Assembly: GCA_019635775.1 (NCBI GenBank) | Contig: JAHBYU010000003.1 | Coordinates: 23,686-87,685 of the forward strand | Length of the DNA: 64,000 nt | Direction: 5' to 3' | Source: Rhizobiaceae bacterium | GTDB taxonomy: Bacteria; Pseudomonadota; Alphaproteobacteria; Rhizobiales; Rhizobiaceae | Shown here: positions 1-9,085 of the stretch, in pieces | How the letters are laid out: each line of letters begins with the position of its first letter | Numbering within the stretch: the stretch's first letter is position 1 | Made by a program: the position numbers and the translations under genes | Notes under the pieces: generated by a model | Databases searched by the model: none | Told to the model about the DNA's origin: nothing | What the model saw: only the letters and a program-made list of their open reading frames with translations

Positions 1-1
1 C

Positions 2-97
2 ATTGTAGGCGTGAACGTGGCCGAAAGCCCGCAGTTCAACACGGCGGTGCGCCTCAACGCAGCGTATGTCGCCTGGGTGAACAGCCTCTGGAAGTAA
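2..97 (+). CDS. C-terminal end of an unidentified protein (5' truncated)
   Basis: An open frame enters from the left edge and ends with TAA at 95-97, giving 31 codons that finish in AAYVAWVNSLWK. The composition (V, N, A, aromatic residues) looks like real protein. The stop is followed by two hairpins and then by the convergent actR gene, as expected at a gene end. I do not recognise the family, and no domain can be assigned from so short a tail. Confidence 0.5.
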   Translation: MVGVNVAESPQFNTAVRLNAAYVAWVNSLWK

Positions 98-111
98 CCG
101 GCGCGGTATCC

Positions 112-182
112 GCCGAAGCCGGCTATCGGCTTCGGCATATCTGCTGCAACAACGCGTCCCGCTTTATCGCGGGGCGCGTTTT
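112..182. terminator. Two hairpins between convergent genes, the second with a T run
   Basis: The first hairpin has a perfect 10-bp stem (112-121 with 127-136) around a 5-nt loop and no T run. The second pairs 151-162 with 169-180 (one G-T wobble) around a 6-nt loop. It ends in TTTT at 179-182 on the plus strand, so it looks like an intrinsic terminator for the truncated upstream gene. It overlaps the last codons of actR, whose stop is at 164-166. Confidence 0.6.
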
Positions 183-721
183 GCCAATATGCGCTGAAGC
201 GTGCGGCGGTGCATGTTGAGCCGCCTTGCCGTTTCTGAGACGTTGCGGTCGCACATCTCGTAGACGCGCTGGATGTGCTCCCAGCGAACGCGGTCGGCAG
301 ACATCGGGTTTTCAGGCGGTGCGGCGCGCTCGCCGGACGTACGCGTAAGCGCGGCGTAAATCTCGTCGGCGTCGGCGGGCTTGGAGAGATAGTCGACCGC
401 GCCGAGCTTCACAGCCGTCACTGCGGTTGCGATGTTGCCATAGCCGGTCAGGATAATCGCGCGGGCATCTTCCCGGCCTTCACGAATCGCAGCGACCACA
501 TCCAGCCCGTTGCCGTCGCCAAGCCGCATGTCGACGACAGCGAAAGCCGGCGGCTTCGCCCGTGCCTTTGCGACCGCTTCCTCGACGCTCTCGGCGGTAT
601 CCACGGAGAAACCTCGGCCTTCCATGGCGCGTGCGAGCCTCGTCAGGAACGGTTTGTCGTCATCGACGATCAGCAAGAGGGGCTCGCCCGAAATCCGGGC
701 CGTTTCGTCCGCAGTCATCAT
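164..721 (-). CDS. actR: Redox response regulator ActR/RegA/PrrA
   Basis: This is a 185-residue two-component regulator. The receiver domain occupies about residues 15-125, with the acidic pocket (VDDD near 19-22) and phospho-acceptor Asp64 in VVDMRLGDG. The C-terminus is a Fis-type helix-turn-helix (RNVSETARRLNMHRRTLQRI), the hallmark of the RegA/ActR/PrrA family. Family members control respiration, nitrogen metabolism, carbon fixation or acid tolerance in response to redox state. Two ATGs are adjacent at the start; the second gives the usual 184 residues. It lies 74 nt downstream of its partner kinase actS and is probably cotranscribed with it. The length is normal and the key residues are present. 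Confidence 0.93.
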   Translation of the reverse strand: MMTADETARISGEPLLLIVDDDKPFLTRLARAMEGRGFSVDTAESVEEAVAKARAKPPAFAVVDMRLGDGNGLDVVAAIREGREDARAIILTGYGNIATAVTAVKLGAVDYLSKPADADEIYAALTRTSGERAAPPENPMSADRVRWEHIQRVYEMCDRNVSETARRLNMHRRTLQRILAKRAPR

Positions 722-795
722 CCTGGGTCCGTACTTTCTTCTTTTCAGCCCTCAAATATGACCTGTGCGCCGGCTTGTCCAACTTTTGCCGCGAT

Positions 796-2115
796 TCAGG
801 CCGTGTCGAACATGCGCTCGGGTACCCGCGCCGGCGCAACGAATGCGGCGAGCGGCCACGAAATGTCGACGATCGCGCCCTCGCCCGGCGTATTCGAGTT
901 GCGAAAGGAAAGCGTCGCACCTGATCGTTCGAGCAGGGTCTTTGCGATGAAGAGCCCCAGTCCGAGCCCGCCGCCACGCTCCGCACCCTGACGCGTCGAC
1001 ATGTAGGGTTCGCCGATCCGGCCAACCACTTCAGGGGGAAAGCCCGGCCCATCATCCACGATGGTGAAGGCGACCTGGCTCTCATCCCACTGCCAGCGGA
1101 CAACAACCTTTTCCTTTGCGAAATCGACGGCGTTCTCGACAAGATTGCCCAGTCCGTAGATCAGGCCCGGATTGCGTCGCCCGACCGGTTCCGGCCCAAG
1201 CCTTTCGCCCGGTTCAAGCACGATCGTTATGCCGAAATCGCGATGCGGAGCGGTAACCTCCTCGACGAGGGAGGTGAGCGGCAGGCGCGCCAGATGCGCC
1301 TCGCTTTCGGTCGACAGGCTGGTCAGCCGCTTAAGAATCTCCCGGCAGCGCTCCGTCTGCGAGCGCAGGAGCTTCACGTCCTCGGCATGGGCGCTGCCGG
1401 AACCGAGGGAGCGCTCCATTTCGCGGGCGACCAGCGCGATCGTGGCAAGCGGCGTGCCAAGTTCATGGGCGGCCGCGGCGGCCAGACCGTCAAGCGCCGA
1501 CAGGTGCTGTTCGCGCTGAAGCACCAGTTCCGTTGCCGAAAGGGCATTTGCAAGCAGGCGCGCTTCCTTGGCGACGCGGAATGCGTAGATGCCGGTGAAG
1601 GCTATTGACGAAGAAAGCGCGACCCAAACGCCGGCCACATAGACGAACGGCATCGCAAGGTCGGCGCCGTCGAACCAGGGCAGAGGCAGGTGAAAGAAGC
1701 CAAGAAGAGTGGCCATCGCGATGACAAGGCCGCCCAGCCCGGCGGTCATCGCCAGTGGCAGCGCCGTGGCCGATACGACGACGGGTACGGTCAAAAGCAG
1801 CGCGAAGGGATTGGTGAGGCCGCCGGTCATGTAGAGCAGGCCGGCGAGTTGCAGTGCATCGAAGGTCAGGATCGCGAAGGCGGCAGATGGTGACAGGCGA
1901 TGCGACGGCGGATAATCGAGCGCCAGATAGACATTCAGCGCGGCCGAACTGGCGATCAGCGCGAAACACGACAGGATGGGAAGCGGGAAAGACAGCCCAA
2001 AGGCCACGAAGAGGACGGTGATGCTTTGGCCCACGATAGCAAGCCAGCGCAATCTCACCAGCGTGTTAAGGCGAAGCCTGTGGCTGAGGCCGAGATCGAG
2101 CACGTTGTCAGACAT
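796..2115 (-). CDS. actS: Redox sensor histidine kinase ActS/RegB/PrrB
   Basis: This is a 439-residue membrane histidine kinase. The first 180 residues contain about six hydrophobic segments. They carry the quinone-site motif GGLTNPF (98-104), characteristic of RegB. The dimerisation box AAHELGTPLATIALVAREME places the phospho-acceptor at His217. Cys257 in TERCREIL corresponds to the redox-active cysteine described for RegB. A HATPase domain follows, with N and G boxes (NLVENAVDFA, DDGPGFP, GGLGLGLF). It senses ubiquinone/redox status and phosphorylates ActR, encoded just downstream. hrpB lies 65 nt upstream on the same strand. Confidence 0.93.
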   Translation of the reverse strand: MSDNVLDLGLSHRLRLNTLVRLRWLAIVGQSITVLFVAFGLSFPLPILSCFALIASSAALNVYLALDYPPSHRLSPSAAFAILTFDALQLAGLLYMTGGLTNPFALLLTVPVVVSATALPLAMTAGLGGLVIAMATLLGFFHLPLPWFDGADLAMPFVYVAGVWVALSSSIAFTGIYAFRVAKEARLLANALSATELVLQREQHLSALDGLAAAAAHELGTPLATIALVAREMERSLGSGSAHAEDVKLLRSQTERCREILKRLTSLSTESEAHLARLPLTSLVEEVTAPHRDFGITIVLEPGERLGPEPVGRRNPGLIYGLGNLVENAVDFAKEKVVVRWQWDESQVAFTIVDDGPGFPPEVVGRIGEPYMSTRQGAERGGGLGLGLFIAKTLLERSGATLSFRNSNTPGEGAIVDISWPLAAFVAPARVPERMFDTA

Positions 2116-2180
2116 GGACTTCCTGCTTGCGGATCATTCCGCCGTCCGTGTGGTTAAGTCCGGCACGGCTGCTCCGCAAC

Positions 2181-4652
2181 CTATTTCGCGCGCGGCTTGG
2201 CGCGCGAGGTCGCTTCCGCAACAAGCGGATCTTCGGGCCATACGTGTTTCGGATAGCGACCGCGCATGTCGGCGCGTACGTCGGACCATGAGCCGCGCCA
2301 GAAGCCGGGCAGGTCGCGCGTCGTCTGGATTGTACGGTGAGCCGGCGAAAGCAGCTCAAGCGTAAGCAACACCTTACCATCGGCGATTGTGGGATGCCGG
2401 TCCATTCCGAAGAGCTCCTGCACCCTGATGGCAAGGACAGGCCATTCGCCGTCATAGAGGATCGGAACGCGGCTGCCCGAAGGAGCGTCGAAATGGGTCG
2501 GCGCCAGCTTGTCGATCCGACGCTGCAGATCGTGCGGCACCAGCGACATCAGCGCGTCGCGCAAGGCAACCGCGTCGATGTGCCCGAGTGATGCTTCGCC
2601 ACGAAGATAGGGCAGCAGCCACTCGTCAAGCCGTGACACAAGGGCGTCGTCGGACATGGCGGGCCAAGGCTCGCCAAGTCCGCTGTGCAGCCAGGCGAGA
2701 CGATGGCGGAGCGCCTCGGCCTCCTTGCTCCACGGAAGCAGGGAGAGCCCGTGCTGCCGGATGGCGTCGAGCACTGCGCGGTCGGCCTCCTCGCCGGAGG
2801 GAGCCGGCAGCATGCGCTCGGAGAGCATGATGGCTCCAAGCCGGGTCGTTTCCCGCACACGCACCGTTCGACGCGCCGGGTCGAAGGCGCTTTCCGTACG
2901 GATTTCGATCCGGTCGGCGAGGATGGCCCGAACATCATCTTCCGAAACCGAGGCGGCGGATGCGATGCGTGCACCTTGCGCCCTGCCCTGGAGATCGGCG
3001 ACGACCAGGAAAGCCTCCCCGGCAAGCGGGTCAGCTGCGTCGATCTGCGCGCCGCTGCCATTGGCGAGAAGGAAGCGGCCGCGCTCGCCGCGCGCCTTCG
3101 CCACGCGATCTGGCCATGCATGAAGAAGCAGCGCGCCGATGCTTTCGGAGGGAAAGAGTGCCTCACCTCCAACCGCTTGCAAGGCGGTCTGTTTCGACAG
3201 CCGTCCGGCAAGGCTCCGCGCGGCGGTGGCGCGCGGTCCCTTTTCAGTTCGGAAGCGGCCAAGCCGGCGTTCCAGGTCGACGCTGTCGCCGCCAAGGCCC
3301 CGTTCGGTGACCAGCACCGCGAGTTGCGCGGCGAGTTCTGCTTGCCCTCTTGGCGCGGCCTCCGCGACCATGTGGGCGAGCCGCGCCGGCAGCGCCAGCC
3401 TGCGCATCGCCTCGCCTGCGGGGGTGAGCCGTCCTGCGTCGTCGATCGCGCCCAGACCTGCGAGCAGTGCCCGCGCCTCGCTGAGCGCAGGGCCTGGCGG
3501 CGGGTCGAGGAACCGCAGCGAAGCCGGTTCGGCAACGCCGAAAGCAGCACAGTCGAGAACAAGGCCTGAAAGCTCCGCCTGCAGAATTTCCGGAGGCGCG
3601 AAGGCAGGAAGCGCTGCCGTCTGCTCGGCGCGCCAGAGACGTATTGCGACGCCCGGTTCGGTGCGGCCGGCCCGACCGGCGCGCTGGTCGGCTGATGCGC
3701 GGGACACACGAACGGTCTCCAGCCGGGTGAGCCCGCTCGACGGTTCAAAACGGGGCTGCCGCGACATCCCGGAATCGATAACGACCCTGACGCCGTCGAT
3801 GGTGATCGACGTTTCGGCGATCGATGTGGCAAGGACAACCTTGCGGCGACCGGTCGCCGAGGGACGGATCGCCGCGTCCTGCGCCTTGCCATCGAGCTGG
3901 CCGTAAAGAGGAACCACGTCGACATGCGCCGGCAGACGATCCGCGAGCCGTTCGGCCGTCCGCTCGATCTCGCGCTGGCCGGGCAGGAAGGCAAGCACGC
4001 TGCCCTCTTCCGTCGCGACGGCTTCACGGATTGCCTTCGCCACCGCGTCCTCCACGGGCACGCCTGCAGAGCGTTCGTCGTGCCGGATATCGACGGGGAA
4101 GCTGCGTCCCTCGCTTTGAATCACCGGTGCATGGTCGAGCAGCTTCGCGACACGTGCACCGTCGAGCGTGGCGGACATCACGACAAGGCGCAGGTCGGGC
4201 CGCAAGGCTTCCTGAACGTCGAGCGCCAGGGCAAGGCCGAGATCGCCGTCGAGCGAGCGCTCGTGGAATTCATCGAACAACACGGCGCCGACACCCGGAA
4301 GTTCCGGGTCGTCGAGGATCATGCGCGCAAGCACGCCTTCGGTGACAACCTGTATGCGCGTCGCTGCCGACATGCGGCTTTCCATGCGCATTGCATAACC
4401 GACCGTTTCGCCCGGCTCCTCGCCAAGCAGCGAAGCCATTCGGCGTGCCGCGGCGCGGGCAGCAAGTCGGCGTGGTTCCAGAAGAACGATCCGGCTGTCG
4501 GAAAGCCAGGGCGCTTCGAGCAACGAAAGAGGCACCAGCGTCGTCTTGCCGGCTCCGGGTGGCGCGACAAGAACCGCGTTGCGGCCGGCGTCGAGCGCAG
4601 CCCCCAGTTGCGGTAGCACTTCGGTAACCGGGAGCTTCGGCAGTTCAGGCAT
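2181..4652 (-). CDS. hrpB: ATP-dependent helicase HrpB
   Basis: This is a DExH-box (DEAH/RHA-like) helicase of about 823 residues, the usual HrpB length. Near the N-terminus are Walker A APPGAGKTT, then motif II as DEFHERSLDGD, motif III SATLDG and the motif VI region RAGRAGRTEPG. A C-terminal HrpB-specific domain follows. The cellular role of HrpB is poorly defined and is presumed to be RNA remodelling. The start is chosen at the ATG giving MPELPKLPVTEVLPQ; in-frame ATG (4664) and TTG (4691) codons lie upstream, and none has a strong ribosome binding site. It shares its strand with actS-actR and lies 45 nt downstream of the oxidoreductase gene. Confidence 0.9.
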   Translation of the reverse strand: MPELPKLPVTEVLPQLGAALDAGRNAVLVAPPGAGKTTLVPLSLLEAPWLSDSRIVLLEPRRLAARAAARRMASLLGEEPGETVGYAMRMESRMSAATRIQVVTEGVLARMILDDPELPGVGAVLFDEFHERSLDGDLGLALALDVQEALRPDLRLVVMSATLDGARVAKLLDHAPVIQSEGRSFPVDIRHDERSAGVPVEDAVAKAIREAVATEEGSVLAFLPGQREIERTAERLADRLPAHVDVVPLYGQLDGKAQDAAIRPSATGRRKVVLATSIAETSITIDGVRVVIDSGMSRQPRFEPSSGLTRLETVRVSRASADQRAGRAGRTEPGVAIRLWRAEQTAALPAFAPPEILQAELSGLVLDCAAFGVAEPASLRFLDPPPGPALSEARALLAGLGAIDDAGRLTPAGEAMRRLALPARLAHMVAEAAPRGQAELAAQLAVLVTERGLGGDSVDLERRLGRFRTEKGPRATAARSLAGRLSKQTALQAVGGEALFPSESIGALLLHAWPDRVAKARGERGRFLLANGSGAQIDAADPLAGEAFLVVADLQGRAQGARIASAASVSEDDVRAILADRIEIRTESAFDPARRTVRVRETTRLGAIMLSERMLPAPSGEEADRAVLDAIRQHGLSLLPWSKEAEALRHRLAWLHSGLGEPWPAMSDDALVSRLDEWLLPYLRGEASLGHIDAVALRDALMSLVPHDLQRRIDKLAPTHFDAPSGSRVPILYDGEWPVLAIRVQELFGMDRHPTIADGKVLLTLELLSPAHRTIQTTRDLPGFWRGSWSDVRADMRGRYPKHVWPEDPLVAEATSRAKPRAK

Positions 4653-4697
4653 GGCGCGCGCCATATCAGCCTGCGTCGCGCCGCTCAACAAGGCCTC

Positions 4698-5810
4698 TCA
4701 GGTGACGTCTACCCAACGGGATTCCTGGAACGATTTTCCCATGGCGGCGATGGTCCGCTCGATCAGGATGCCTTCCTCGAAACCGATCGAGACGGATGGC
4801 TGGCCGAGCATGCGGGCAATGAGCTGGCGGCATTCGATGATCTTCAGATCGTTGAAGCCGAGATTGTGCCCGGCAGCCGGGATGAACCTGTCATAGGGCG
4901 GATGGTGCGGGGCTGTCAGAATGGTGCGGAAGCCCTGTTCGGTCGGCCGGTCGGAGGTGACGTAGAGCTGCACCTCGTTCATGCGCTCCTGATCGTAGAG
5001 GATCGAGCCCTTGGCGCCGAAGATCTGGATCGCGATGCGCCCCTTGCGGCCCCATGCAGTGCGGCTAACCGCGATATAGCCGGATGCGCCGTTTTCAAGC
5101 CGCAGCAGGACGGTGGCGATGTCGAACACCTCGACCTCGCGGTCGCCGTCCGGAGTCTTGCGGGTCGGATAGGGCTTGGCCATGTCGCACATGACGCGCG
5201 TGACGCGGCCGAACAGCGTCTGCATCAACGACAGCGGGTGCACGCCGAAATCGTCCAGCGCACCCCAGCCATTGATTGCTTCGTGGCGCTGCTGGAACGG
5301 CGCTTCCGGGTCGGCCAGGAAGTCCTCGTCCATCTCGATGCGGACATGGTTGACCGCGCCGATCACGCCCTCGTCCAGAAGCTTTCTTATATGCCGGATC
5401 GCCGGGTTCTGAATGTAGTTGTAGCCAAGCACGGCAGCCGCGCCTGAGGCGCGGGCGGCGGCAAGCATCTGCTCGGCCTCCGCCAGCTTCGGCGCCATCG
5501 GTTTTTCGCACCAGACATGTTTGCCGGCGGCAAGAGCTGCGGTCGCCATCTCGAGGTGGAACTTGTTCGGCGTGGTGATTGAGACGACGTCGACGTCCGG
5601 GTCGGCGACGACCGCTTTCCAGTCGCCCGACGCTTTCTCGAAGCCGAATTCGGCGGCCTTCTTGTGGGCCAGCTCCTGGCTGGCTTCACCCAGATGCAGG
5701 AGGCGGACCGGCGGCACGTCTCCGAAAACGGGCCGTACCGAATTCCAGGCGAGCGCGTGGGCCTTGCCCATGAAGCCGGTGCCGATCAGGCCGACATTGA
5801 TCTGTTTCAA
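4698..5810 (-). CDS. Gfo/Idh/MocA-family NAD(P)-dependent oxidoreductase
   Basis: This is a sugar- or cyclitol-type dehydrogenase of about 370 residues. It has the N-terminal Rossmann motif GLIGTGFMGKAHA and the family signature CEKPMAP. The substrate-domain segment DDFGVHPLSLM contains the expected catalytic His. The start is taken as TTG at 5810, which has GGAGA 7 nt upstream; a GTG at 5846 without a better site is the alternative. It is the last gene behind an ABC sugar transporter and is a second Idh-type enzyme in the same locus as iolG. Likely substrates are an inositol isomer or an unrelated sugar; the sequence alone does not say which. Confidence 0.85.
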   Translation of the reverse strand: MKQINVGLIGTGFMGKAHALAWNSVRPVFGDVPPVRLLHLGEASQELAHKKAAEFGFEKASGDWKAVVADPDVDVVSITTPNKFHLEMATAALAAGKHVWCEKPMAPKLAEAEQMLAAARASGAAAVLGYNYIQNPAIRHIRKLLDEGVIGAVNHVRIEMDEDFLADPEAPFQQRHEAINGWGALDDFGVHPLSLMQTLFGRVTRVMCDMAKPYPTRKTPDGDREVEVFDIATVLLRLENGASGYIAVSRTAWGRKGRIAIQIFGAKGSILYDQERMNEVQLYVTSDRPTEQGFRTILTAPHHPPYDRFIPAAGHNLGFNDLKIIECRQLIARMLGQPSVSIGFEEGILIERTIAAMGKSFQESRWVDVT

Positions 5811-5922
5811 GGAATTGTCTCCGGGGAGAATTGATTGAAGCCGCACGTGGATGACTAAAGGACGGGTGCCGGGGCCGCCAGAAGGGTCAGCCCTCGGATT
5901 TTACCACCCCGCCCCGGTCCGT

Positions 5923-6714
5923 TCAAACCGTGCCGCCAAGTTCGTCCGACAGCTCGGCGAGTTCCCTGCCGCCGGCCATGAGGTTCTGCAACTCCTCCGC
6001 CGTGATCTTGCCGCGCTCCGCCGTGCCAAGCGTTTTGCCGCGGTTAAGCACCGTGAAGCGGTTGCCGACCGCCATTGCGTGACGAACATTGTGGGTGATG
6101 AAGACGACGCCGAGACCCTTCTTGCGCACCATGTCGATGTATTTGAGGACCATCGAGGTCTGTCGCACGCCAAGAGCCGATGTCGGTTCATCGAGAATCA
6201 GCACCTTGGCTCCGAAATAGACCGCGCGGCTGATCGCGACGCATTGGCGTTCGCCGCCGGACAGCGTGCCGACGGCCTGTCCGGGATCGCGCACGTCGAT
6301 GCCGATCCGCTTCATCTCCTCGCGGGTGACGCGGTCGCAGAAATCGAAATCGACGTGGCGGAACGGCCAGATGCCCTTCACGGGCTCGCGGCCCATGAAG
6401 AAGTTGCGAGTAACGCTCATCAGCGGGATCATCGCGAGATCCTGATAGACCGTGGCGATGCCGGCATCGAGCGCGTCGCGTGGACCGGAAAACGTCACCG
6501 GCTGGCCGTCGATGAACATTTGGCCGCTTGTCGGCCTGAACACGCCCGCCATGGTCTTGATGAAGGTCGACTTGCCCGCGCCGTTGTCGCCAAGCAGGCA
6601 ATGCACCTCGCCGGCGTTGATGGTGACCGAGACGCCCGACAGCGCGATGACCGACCCGAAATGCTTCTCGATGTCGCGCATTTCCACCAGTGGAGGATGG
6701 GACGAGGCGGCCAT
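5923..6714 (-). CDS. Sugar/cyclitol ABC transporter ATP-binding protein (single NBD)
   Basis: This is a 263-residue ABC ATPase with Walker [11 protein letters not shown] loop (VYQDLAMIP), signature LSGGERQ, Walker [13 protein letters not shown] and H-loop His in FITHNVRHA. Only one nucleotide-binding domain is present, whereas many CUT2 importers (RbsA, MglA) have two fused domains of about 500 residues. The rhizobial fructose importer FrcA is a known single-domain case. The start ATG at 6712-6714 overlaps the permease stop as TGATG, which fixes the start and argues for translational coupling. It energises the importer encoded upstream, with the substrate inferred from the inositol genes nearby. 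Confidence 0.92.
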   Translation of the reverse strand: MAASSHPPLVEMRDIEKHFGSVIALSGVSVTINAGEVHCLLGDNGAGKSTFIKTMAGVFRPTSGQMFIDGQPVTFSGPRDALDAGIATVYQDLAMIPLMSVTRNFFMGREPVKGIWPFRHVDFDFCDRVTREEMKRIGIDVRDPGQAVGTLSGGERQCVAISRAVYFGAKVLILDEPTSALGVRQTSMVLKYIDMVRKKGLGVVFITHNVRHAMAVGNRFTVLNRGKTLGTAERGKITAEELQNLMAGGRELAELSDELGGTV

Positions 6715-7844
6715 CAGCGTTCTCCCGTCACGCGCTTGCGGATGATGTTGTTGAAGAACACCGCCATCAGAAGCATGCCGCCGAGGAAGACGAGGTACCA
6801 GTCCTGGTCGATGGTGGTGTAGGTCAGCCCGATCAGAACCATGCCGAAGATGACCGCGCCAATGGCCGCGCCGATCGCCGAGCCATAGCCGCCGGTCAGC
6901 AGGCAGCCGCCGATGACGGCCGCGATGATCGCCTCGAACTCCTTCTGGAAGCCGCGTCGCGCGTCGGTCGACCCTGAGTCGAGCACGGTCAGGATGGCGA
7001 CCAGCGCCGCGCAGCAAGCGGTGATCATGAAAAGCGTCGTCTTGACCCGCCGCACCGGCACCCCGGAATTGCGCGCGGCATTCGCATCGCCGCCCGCGGC
7101 AAATATCCAGTTGCCATAGCGCGTGCGCGTCAGGACCCATGCGGCAAGCGCCGCGATCAGCGCGAACCAGATGATCTCGACGGGAATGCCCGTCACTTTC
7201 GGCTGGCCGTTCGGGAATTTCGCGGTAAGGTCGTTGGCTGCGAGCCAGGCAAACAGGCCCTCGAACGCGTCACCGGCGAAGATTTCGTAGAAGAAGGCGT
7301 CCAGCGGGCTTTCGGTGGCTGCCTCGCGCACCCCGCGAAGCTGGGTGGAGCCGCCTGTCGCCCATTTGAGCCCGACAAGCGACAGACCCCGCAGGATGAA
7401 CAGGAAGGCGAGCGTGACGATAAAGGACGGAAGTCCGGTGTGAATGACGATCTGGCCGTTCACCAACCCCATCACGGCAGCGAAAGCGACAGTGAGGAGG
7501 ATCGCGACGGGCAGCGGCAGGCTGATCGTGACGACGCAGGCGGCGAAGATCAGGCCCGTGAAGGCGACCATCGACCCGACCGAGAGGTCGAACTCGCCGC
7601 CGACCATGAGCAGCGACGCGCCGATCGCCAGGATGCCGAGTTGGGCGGCCGGCGCCATGAAGTTCATGATGCCGGAGAATTCGAACATCGTGGTGTTTGC
7701 CACGACGATGAAGAAAACGGTGACGATCACCAGTCCCATAACGGCGCCCAACTCGGGCCTGCGCATGAACCGCAGCGCAAGCGGGGCTTCTTTCAGGCGC
7801 TCGTCCTTGACGGAAACAAGGTCGGCCGCGTCCTGCTGAGACAT
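6714..7844 (-). CDS. Sugar/cyclitol ABC transporter permease (CUT2/RbsC type)
   Basis: This is a 376-residue hydrophobic permease of the branched-chain/ribose family, with roughly ten transmembrane segments. It contains typical RbsC-like stretches such as [16 protein letters not shown] and [18 protein letters not shown] (the cytoplasmic coupling loop) and, near the C-terminus, [20 protein letters not shown]. It begins 102 nt downstream of the binding-protein gene, after a strong hairpin, and overlaps the ATPase gene by one nucleotide. It forms the membrane channel of the importer. The family is certain; the substrate is inferred. Confidence 0.92.
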   Translation of the reverse strand: MSQQDAADLVSVKDERLKEAPLALRFMRRPELGAVMGLVIVTVFFIVVANTTMFEFSGIMNFMAPAAQLGILAIGASLLMVGGEFDLSVGSMVAFTGLIFAACVVTISLPLPVAILLTVAFAAVMGLVNGQIVIHTGLPSFIVTLAFLFILRGLSLVGLKWATGGSTQLRGVREAATESPLDAFFYEIFAGDAFEGLFAWLAANDLTAKFPNGQPKVTGIPVEIIWFALIAALAAWVLTRTRYGNWIFAAGGDANAARNSGVPVRRVKTTLFMITACCAALVAILTVLDSGSTDARRGFQKEFEAIIAAVIGGCLLTGGYGSAIGAAIGAVIFGMVLIGLTYTTIDQDWYLVFLGGMLLMAVFFNNIIRKRVTGER

Positions 7845-7902
7845 GGGTGTCCTCCCGAGCCGGCATCTATTCGACCGGCTGCAATCCTCTTTTCAGGTCG
7901 GA

Positions 7903-7928
7903 GGGGAAGGCCGTCTGCGGCCTTCCCC
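7903..7928. terminator. Perfect 11-bp hairpin between binding-protein and permease genes
   Basis: Bases 7903-7913 pair perfectly with 7918-7928 around a TCTG loop. No T run follows on either strand, so this is more likely an mRNA-stabilising or partial-termination element. Such elements often sit after binding-protein genes and raise their expression above that of the membrane subunits. Confidence 0.55.
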
Positions 7929-7946
7929 CGGCTTACCGCAAGGCGG

Positions 7947-8879
7947 TTAGCGGATACCCTTGGTAGACAGGTCGATGACCTGGGCAGCCTTTTCCTTGGT
8001 GATCAGGTTCGGACCGGAAGGAACATTGCCGCCCGGCATCAGGCCATATTTGGCGTTGAGCGCGAGGAAGGCGACGGGCAGGTAGCCCTGCAGGTACTGC
8101 TGCTGATCGATGGCGAAGGTGGCCTTGCCGTCAACGATGGCCTGCAGGAAGCCGGCAGACATGTCGAAGGTGCCGATGTTGATCTTGCCTTCCATGCCGG
8201 ATTCGGCGATCGCGGCCAAGGCAGGCTCGCCTGCAGTGGACGCACCGAGGCTCATGATCGTGTCAATGGCGCTGTCCGACGAGAGTGAGGCCTTCACCTT
8301 GGCCGTCACCTCGGTCGGGTCCATGGTGACCGGAACCACCGTGGAGTCGCCGAAGCCGTCGGCGAAGCCCTGGCAACGCTGATCGAGCGCGACGTTGCCG
8401 ACCTCCTGATTGATGCAGATGGCCTTCTTGCCACCCATCTCCTTGAGTAACTCGCCGGCGGCCTTTCCGGCATCATATTCTTCCTGACCCACATGCAGCA
8501 GGGCGCCGAGCTTCTTCGAGACGTCCGAACCGGAGTTCATCGAGATAACCGGTATGCCTGCTGCCACGGCCTTCTGGATGGATGGTCCAAGCGCGTCTGC
8601 GTCCGGAATGGAGACGATCAGCCCGGCGGGGTTCTGGTTTACGGCTGCATCGATCAGCTGGGCCATCGCCACCATGTCGAAGGTTTCGGGCGCGCGGTAG
8701 TCGACATTGACGCCCATGTCTGAGGCGGCCTGAGAGACGCCGTTCTTGACGACGGACCAGAACGGGTCCGACGCCTGGCCGTGGCTCACAACGATGATCT
8801 GAGTATCCTGTGCGTTAGCAGTAAAAAGCGAGGCCGCAAGCGCGGTCGCGGCGAGCAGCGATTTGACAACGGATTTCAT
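7947..8879 (-). CDS. Sugar/cyclitol ABC transporter substrate-binding protein
   Basis: This is a periplasmic binding protein of about 310 residues, ribose/galactose type (Peripla_BP_4). The start at 8879 is supported by GGGAGGT a few bases upstream and by a classical signal peptide (MKSVVKSLLAATALAASLF, cleavage after ANA). Mature motifs include IIVVSHGQASDPFWSVVKNG, typical of sugar-binding LacI-like folds. It is the first gene of a binding protein-permease-ATPase-oxidoreductase transcription unit, divergent from an RpiR-type regulator. A GGAA-N6-TTCC palindrome lies in the shared promoter. By context it binds myo-inositol or a related cyclitol (IbpA-like role); this is inference. Confidence 0.88.
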   Translation of the reverse strand: MKSVVKSLLAATALAASLFTANAQDTQIIVVSHGQASDPFWSVVKNGVSQAASDMGVNVDYRAPETFDMVAMAQLIDAAVNQNPAGLIVSIPDADALGPSIQKAVAAGIPVISMNSGSDVSKKLGALLHVGQEEYDAGKAAGELLKEMGGKKAICINQEVGNVALDQRCQGFADGFGDSTVVPVTMDPTEVTAKVKASLSSDSAIDTIMSLGASTAGEPALAAIAESGMEGKINIGTFDMSAGFLQAIVDGKATFAIDQQQYLQGYLPVAFLALNAKYGLMPGGNVPSGPNLITKEKAAQVIDLSTKGIR

Positions 8880-8983
8880 GAAATTACCTCCCGATTGATC
8901 GAACCCAGAGGCGATCCGCAGCTCCTCCGCTATCGGACCGCGCCACAGAAAACAGAACAAATATGCCATTTGTTTTTTCTGCT

Positions 8984-8997
8984 GGAATATTCATTCC
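8984..8997. promoter_or_regulatory. Putative IolR operator (GGAA-N6-TTCC)
   Basis: GGAA (8984-8987), six bases, TTCC (8994-8997) match exactly the palindrome described for IolR in Sinorhizobium meliloti. The site is 105 nt upstream of the binding-protein start and 89 nt upstream of the RpiR-type regulator start. A minus-strand TTGACG at 9013-9018 could be the transporter -35, which would put the palindrome over the -10 region, as for repression. Promoter placement is inference. Confidence 0.65.
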
Positions 8998-9085
8998 ATT
9001 ATTGGCATCATCCGTCAAGCGCTGTTTTCCAGTTGCGAGGCCGGTCGCGCCATGATCTAGGACACGGCCGGGAAGGTGAGGCAGG

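Noticed and set aside
8880-8969. N-terminal extension of the ABC binding protein
   Set aside because: The extension lacks a signal sequence, while the start at 8879 has both a strong ribosome binding site and a complete signal peptide.
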